From Pseudomonadota bacterium (GTDB taxonomy: Bacteria > Pseudomonadota > Gammaproteobacteria > Pseudomonadales > UBA5518): a stretch of DNA of 9,235 nucleotides. Each line of letters begins with the position of its first letter. The first letter of the stretch is position 1. Of the stretch, positions 6,896 through 9,235 are shown one piece after another. The translations under genes and the position numbers were made by a program. Under the pieces are notes generated by a model. The model saw only the letters and a list, made by a program, of their open reading frames with translations. It was not told the DNA's origin and did not search any database. Location: contig JAKJFB010000089.1 in assembly GCA_022705125.1 (NCBI GenBank), positions 1 through 9,235 of the forward strand. Direction: 5' to 3'.

Positions 6896-6942
6896 CGTTG
6901 CCCTGTGCTCCGCGTCCGGATTGCATTGCTGTCGTGGAAGCC

Positions 6943-6959
6943 TTCACGTCGACGGTGAA
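6943..6959. repeat. Inverted repeat TTCAC-N7-GTGAA between ferredoxin and flavoprotein genes
   Basis: TTCAC (6943-6947) and GTGAA (6955-6959) are perfect inverted arms around GTCGACG, which itself contains the palindrome GTCGAC. It lies in the 78-base gap between the ferredoxin stop and the flavoprotein start, 48 bases before that start. It could be an operator or an mRNA hairpin. The symmetric length is short, so chance is possible. Confidence 0.3.
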
Positions 6960-6973
6960 CCCGTGACCGATGG

Positions 6974-7303
6974 TTACTCGCCGGGAGCCACGGTCACCCT
7001 GAGGCCATCCAGTTCCGGGCGCACCATGATCTGGCAGCAAAGCCGACTGTTGCTCCTGTGAATATCCGACACCATGTCCAGTGTCATCTCCTCGATTTCG
7101 TCGGGCGCGCCAACGACAGCCATCCATTGCGGGTCGACGTAGACGTGGCAGGTCGCACAGGCGCAGCCGCCACCGCAATCGCCGATGATGCCCTCGACAC
7201 CGTTGGCCTTGGCGAGCTCCATCAGCGACTCCCCGGGCACGGCGTCTGCTATCGCCTTCTCCACACCGTCGACCTGGACAAAGGTCACCTTGATCGAAGC
7301 CAT
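6974..7303 (-). CDS. [2Fe-2S] ferredoxin, adrenodoxin/putidaredoxin type
   Basis: A 109-residue soluble electron carrier of the vertebrate-type [2Fe-2S] ferredoxin group (PF00111). The cluster ligands are C43-x5-C49-x2-C52 in GDCGGGCACATCHVYV (41-56), plus one of C89/C90 in LCCQIMV (88-94); C90 fits the family pattern CQI best. C47 and C89 are extra cysteines beyond the four ligands. PGESLMELAKANGVEGI (23-39) is the usual helix before the cluster loop, and DEIEEMTLD (68-76) the acidic partner-binding segment. The ATG at 7303 has AAGGAG (complement of 7314-7319) 10 bases upstream. Such ferredoxins deliver electrons one at a time to cytochrome P450s or ring-hydroxylating oxygenases. No oxygenase or ferredoxin reductase is in this window, so its partners lie elsewhere. 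It sits 50 bases after the receptor gene and upstream of the flavoprotein. Confidence 0.95.
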   Translation of the reverse strand: MASIKVTFVQVDGVEKAIADAVPGESLMELAKANGVEGIIGDCGGGCACATCHVYVDPQWMAVVGAPDEIEEMTLDMVSDIHRSNSRLCCQIMVRPELDGLRVTVAPGE

Positions 7304-7319
7304 TACGATTCATCTCCTT

Positions 7320-7341
7320 GCACCGCCGTCTCCGGAGGTGC
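7320..7341. repeat. Intercistronic hairpin just upstream of the ferredoxin ribosome site
   Basis: GCACCGCC (7320-7327) pairs with GGAGGTGC (7334-7341) at 7 of 8 positions around a 6-base loop. On the minus strand it falls 12 bases after the receptor stop and directly abuts the AAGGAG used by the ferredoxin. No T-tract follows, so it is more likely an mRNA-stability, attenuation or ribosome-access element than an intrinsic terminator. Function is inference. Confidence 0.35.
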
Positions 7342-7353
7342 CGTAGCGCGCAT

Positions 7354-9235
7354 TCAGTAGTCGTACGACAGTTCGAGCCCGTAGGTCCTCGGCTCACCGA
7401 CCGCGGCGGCATTATGCCCCAGGGCCGAGGCCAGGGTCATGCCACCCACGAAATACTCCTCGTCGCTCAGGTTCTTGCCGAACAGAGCGGCCGAGAACTT
7501 CGTGCCCACGATTTCCTTCCAGTCGAGGCGCGCGCTGACCAGCTCGTAACCATCGAGACGGGTGCCCGGCCCGAGCGAGTCGTAGGTGTTGGAGAAGAAC
7601 TGTTCGCTCTGCGCGTAGATCTCGCCCCTCAGGCTGATCCGCCCGACACCGTCGCGGGTCGGGAATTCGATCCGCGCCCAGGCGACCCCGGATTGTTCCG
7701 GCGTGTCACCCACCGGACCGTAGCTGTATACGTTGCCGAACAGGTTGACCTCGTTATCCGTGAACTCGGCATCGGTATAGGCGCCTGCCACCCCCAGCTC
7801 CAGCCAGGACAGCGCCATGATGGATGCCTCCACCTCGATGCCCTTGATCTCTTCCTCGGGCACGTTGGCGGTCACCGAGATGGACGCGACGGGACCGGCA
7901 CCATCCGGGTCCGGGAACTCGACGCGCTGCACATCGTCGATCCACTGGTTGTAGATCGCCACGTTCAGCATGGCCGCGCGATCGGCCACCGTGCCGCGGA
8001 ATTTCAGCCCGGCCTCGACATCCTGCGTCGTCTCGGAATCGAAGATGTTGCCACCACCGGTAGCATCGGCATCTATCGGCGGCGCGGCACCGTTGAAGCC
8101 CCCGCTGCGGAAGCTGCCGCGCGTCTTGATGTAGGTCAGCAGGCTGTCGGTGGCCTGGTATTCCAGGCCGAGCTCCCAGCTCGGATCGCTGTAGGTCTCG
8201 GACTGGTCCGGCGCATCCGCCGTGTAGGTGGAAGCGCCGAGTTGTTCGAAGTCCACGTGCTCCCAGGTGTAGCGCGCACCGGCGGTGACGCGCAGGTTCT
8301 CCACCCCGGTCAAGCCGCCCAGGTCGTAGGATCCCTGCGCGTAGACGGCCTGCGTTTCGTTGGTCGCGCGGAAATTGCTGGTGACGCTGCTCGGCGCCAG
8401 CACGGGGCTCACGTCGAAGTAGGTCTGCGGCCACAGCGTGTCGGTCTGCGCGCGCTGCAGGTAGAGGCCGGCAATATAGTTCAGTGCCTCGTCCAGCGCC
8501 GCGCCCTGGAGTTGCAGTTCGTTCGAATACGACTCCACGTCGAGCTCGTTGCCGGATTCGCCGGTCACGAGGTTCTTCGTGAGGATGGTGACGAAGGGCG
8601 CGCCGAGCTGCGGCTGCTCGGAATCCACCTGCGAGCGCGAGGCGCCGAAGATGTTCTTCAGGCGCATGTCCCCGGTCAGCTCGTAGGTGGTGGTGTTGGT
8701 CACCATCCAGTCATCGCTCTCGTGGTCCGCCCCGGCGGGATGCCGGGTCCTGTAGGCGCCGATCCGCCGCTGCTCGTCCACATAGGCGGGCAGACCTGCC
8801 GGATAAGCGTCGGGATGCGCGGCCAGATACGAGGCCCACGCACCGGGAGTCTGGAAAGCCGCGTCGAGCGCCGGGCTGAAGAGCAGCCCGGCATTGCAGG
8901 TGAGGGCCACACCATTGTTGGTGTCGCCGCACTGGTAGACGCTGTAGGTGTACGAGGCGCCGGTGTTGGTGCTGTCGGTGTTGGAGAACTGCACCATCGT
9001 GATGTTCTCGAGCTGCTCGTTCGGCTTCACCGCCAGCGAGATACGCCCGCTCTGGCGATCGGTCTCGCCCAGGTCCTCGTCATCCAGGATGTTGTGGATG
9101 TAGCCGTCGCGCTCGATGGCGGTGAAGGCCCCGCGCAGCAGCACCTTGTCCTCGACGAGCGGGACGTTGAGCATGCCCTCCACTTCGGCCAGGTCGCGAT
9201 TGCCCACGCGCGTGCGCAGCGAGGCCTGCAACTCG
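7354..9235 (-). CDS. TonB-dependent outer-membrane receptor, beta-barrel part (N-terminus beyond right edge)
   Basis: The last 626 residues of a TonB-dependent transporter, read from the right edge to the stop at 7354-7356. The signal peptide, TonB box and most of the plug lie outside the window. Visible barrel signatures include KVLLRGAFTAIERDGYIHNI (visible residues 30-49), ENLRVTAGARYTWEHV, ESYSDPSWELGLEYQATDS, a GLKFRGT strand with the following AAMLNVAIYNQW, LFGKNLSDEEYF near the end, and the terminal strand GEPRTYGLELSYDY. This last ends in an aromatic residue, as expected for barrel insertion by the BAM machinery. Two cysteines 11 apart (visible residues 102 and 113) probably lie in a surface loop and may form a disulphide. 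Receptors of this type in catabolic clusters import bulky or scarce organic nutrients as well as iron chelates. Neighbouring oxidoreductases rather than siderophore genes point to an organic substrate, but specificity cannot be read. Confidence 0.93.
   Translation of the reverse strand, partial: ELQASLRTRVGNRDLAEVEGMLNVPLVEDKVLLRGAFTAIERDGYIHNILDDEDLGETDRQSGRISLAVKPNEQLENITMVQFSNTDSTNTGASYTYSVYQCGDTNNGVALTCNAGLLFSPALDAAFQTPGAWASYLAAHPDAYPAGLPAYVDEQRRIGAYRTRHPAGADHESDDWMVTNTTTYELTGDMRLKNIFGASRSQVDSEQPQLGAPFVTILTKNLVTGESGNELDVESYSNELQLQGAALDEALNYIAGLYLQRAQTDTLWPQTYFDVSPVLAPSSVTSNFRATNETQAVYAQGSYDLGGLTGVENLRVTAGARYTWEHVDFEQLGASTYTADAPDQSETYSDPSWELGLEYQATDSLLTYIKTRGSFRSGGFNGAAPPIDADATGGGNIFDSETTQDVEAGLKFRGTVADRAAMLNVAIYNQWIDDVQRVEFPDPDGAGPVASISVTANVPEEEIKGIEVEASIMALSWLELGVAGAYTDAEFTDNEVNLFGNVYSYGPVGDTPEQSGVAWARIEFPTRDGVGRISLRGEIYAQSEQFFSNTYDSLGPGTRLDGYELVSARLDWKEIVGTKFSAALFGKNLSDEEYFVGGMTLASALGHNAAAVGEPRTYGLELSYDY

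Noticed and set aside
5150..6958. Plus-strand open frame of 602 codons
   Set aside because: It is antisense to the KstD-like flavoprotein. Its product is Arg/Asp/Val/His-rich without domains, as expected from the opposite strand of a GC-rich gene.
9229..9231. Apparent start codon of the receptor near the right edge
   Set aside because: This is an internal TTG (Leu). The sequence there is already inside the barrel and the frame stays open to the edge, so the gene is simply cut by the window.
7354..9235. Iron-siderophore receptor function for the TonB-dependent protein
   Set aside because: No siderophore, heme or iron-uptake genes and no Fur-box-like sequence were noticed. The neighbours are catabolic redox genes, so specificity is left open.

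Overview
The window is GC-rich, densely packed bacterial DNA carrying eight catabolic or uptake genes and one regulator. A TonB-dependent outer-membrane receptor shows the host is Gram-negative. The mix of receptor, AraC-type regulator with an arabinose-binding-like N-terminus, DUF1214 protein and ketosteroid-dehydrogenase-like flavoprotein suggests an environmental proteobacterium, perhaps a gammaproteobacterium that degrades steroids, terpenoids or polycyclic compounds. The taxonomic placement is inference only. No RNA genes, insertion sequences, CRISPR arrays or phage genes were seen, and no gene-free stretch exceeds about 170 bases.

Layout: all genes but one lie on the minus strand, in two blocks. 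The right block, read from right to left, is a TonB-dependent receptor (N-terminus beyond the right edge), a [2Fe-2S] ferredoxin, an FAD flavoprotein of the 3-ketosteroid dehydrogenase type, and an atypical crotonase-fold protein. The gaps are 50, 78 and 8 bases. The left block, read from 3080 leftward, is a DUF1214 protein, a nitroreductase-family flavoprotein, a short-chain dehydrogenase/reductase and an amidohydrolase-2-family protein (C-terminus beyond the left edge). The gaps are 10 bases, an 8-base overlap, and 45 bases. Between the blocks, the AraC-family regulator runs on the plus strand. It diverges from the left block across a 168-base control region and converges on the crotonase gene with 45 bases between the stops.

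Working model (inference): the receptor imports a large hydrophobic or chelated substrate across the outer membrane. The flavoprotein desaturates a cyclic ketone, the ferredoxin feeds electrons to an oxygenase encoded elsewhere, and the crotonase acts on a CoA-thioester intermediate. The nitroreductase-like protein, SDR and amidohydrolase carry out further redox and hydrolytic or decarboxylating steps. The regulator is well placed to control at least the left operon: the shared control region holds two TGACAnnnTGG half-sites exactly 21 bp apart, the spacing typical of AraC-type operators. The genes are individually familiar, but I do not recognise this combination as a characterised pathway.
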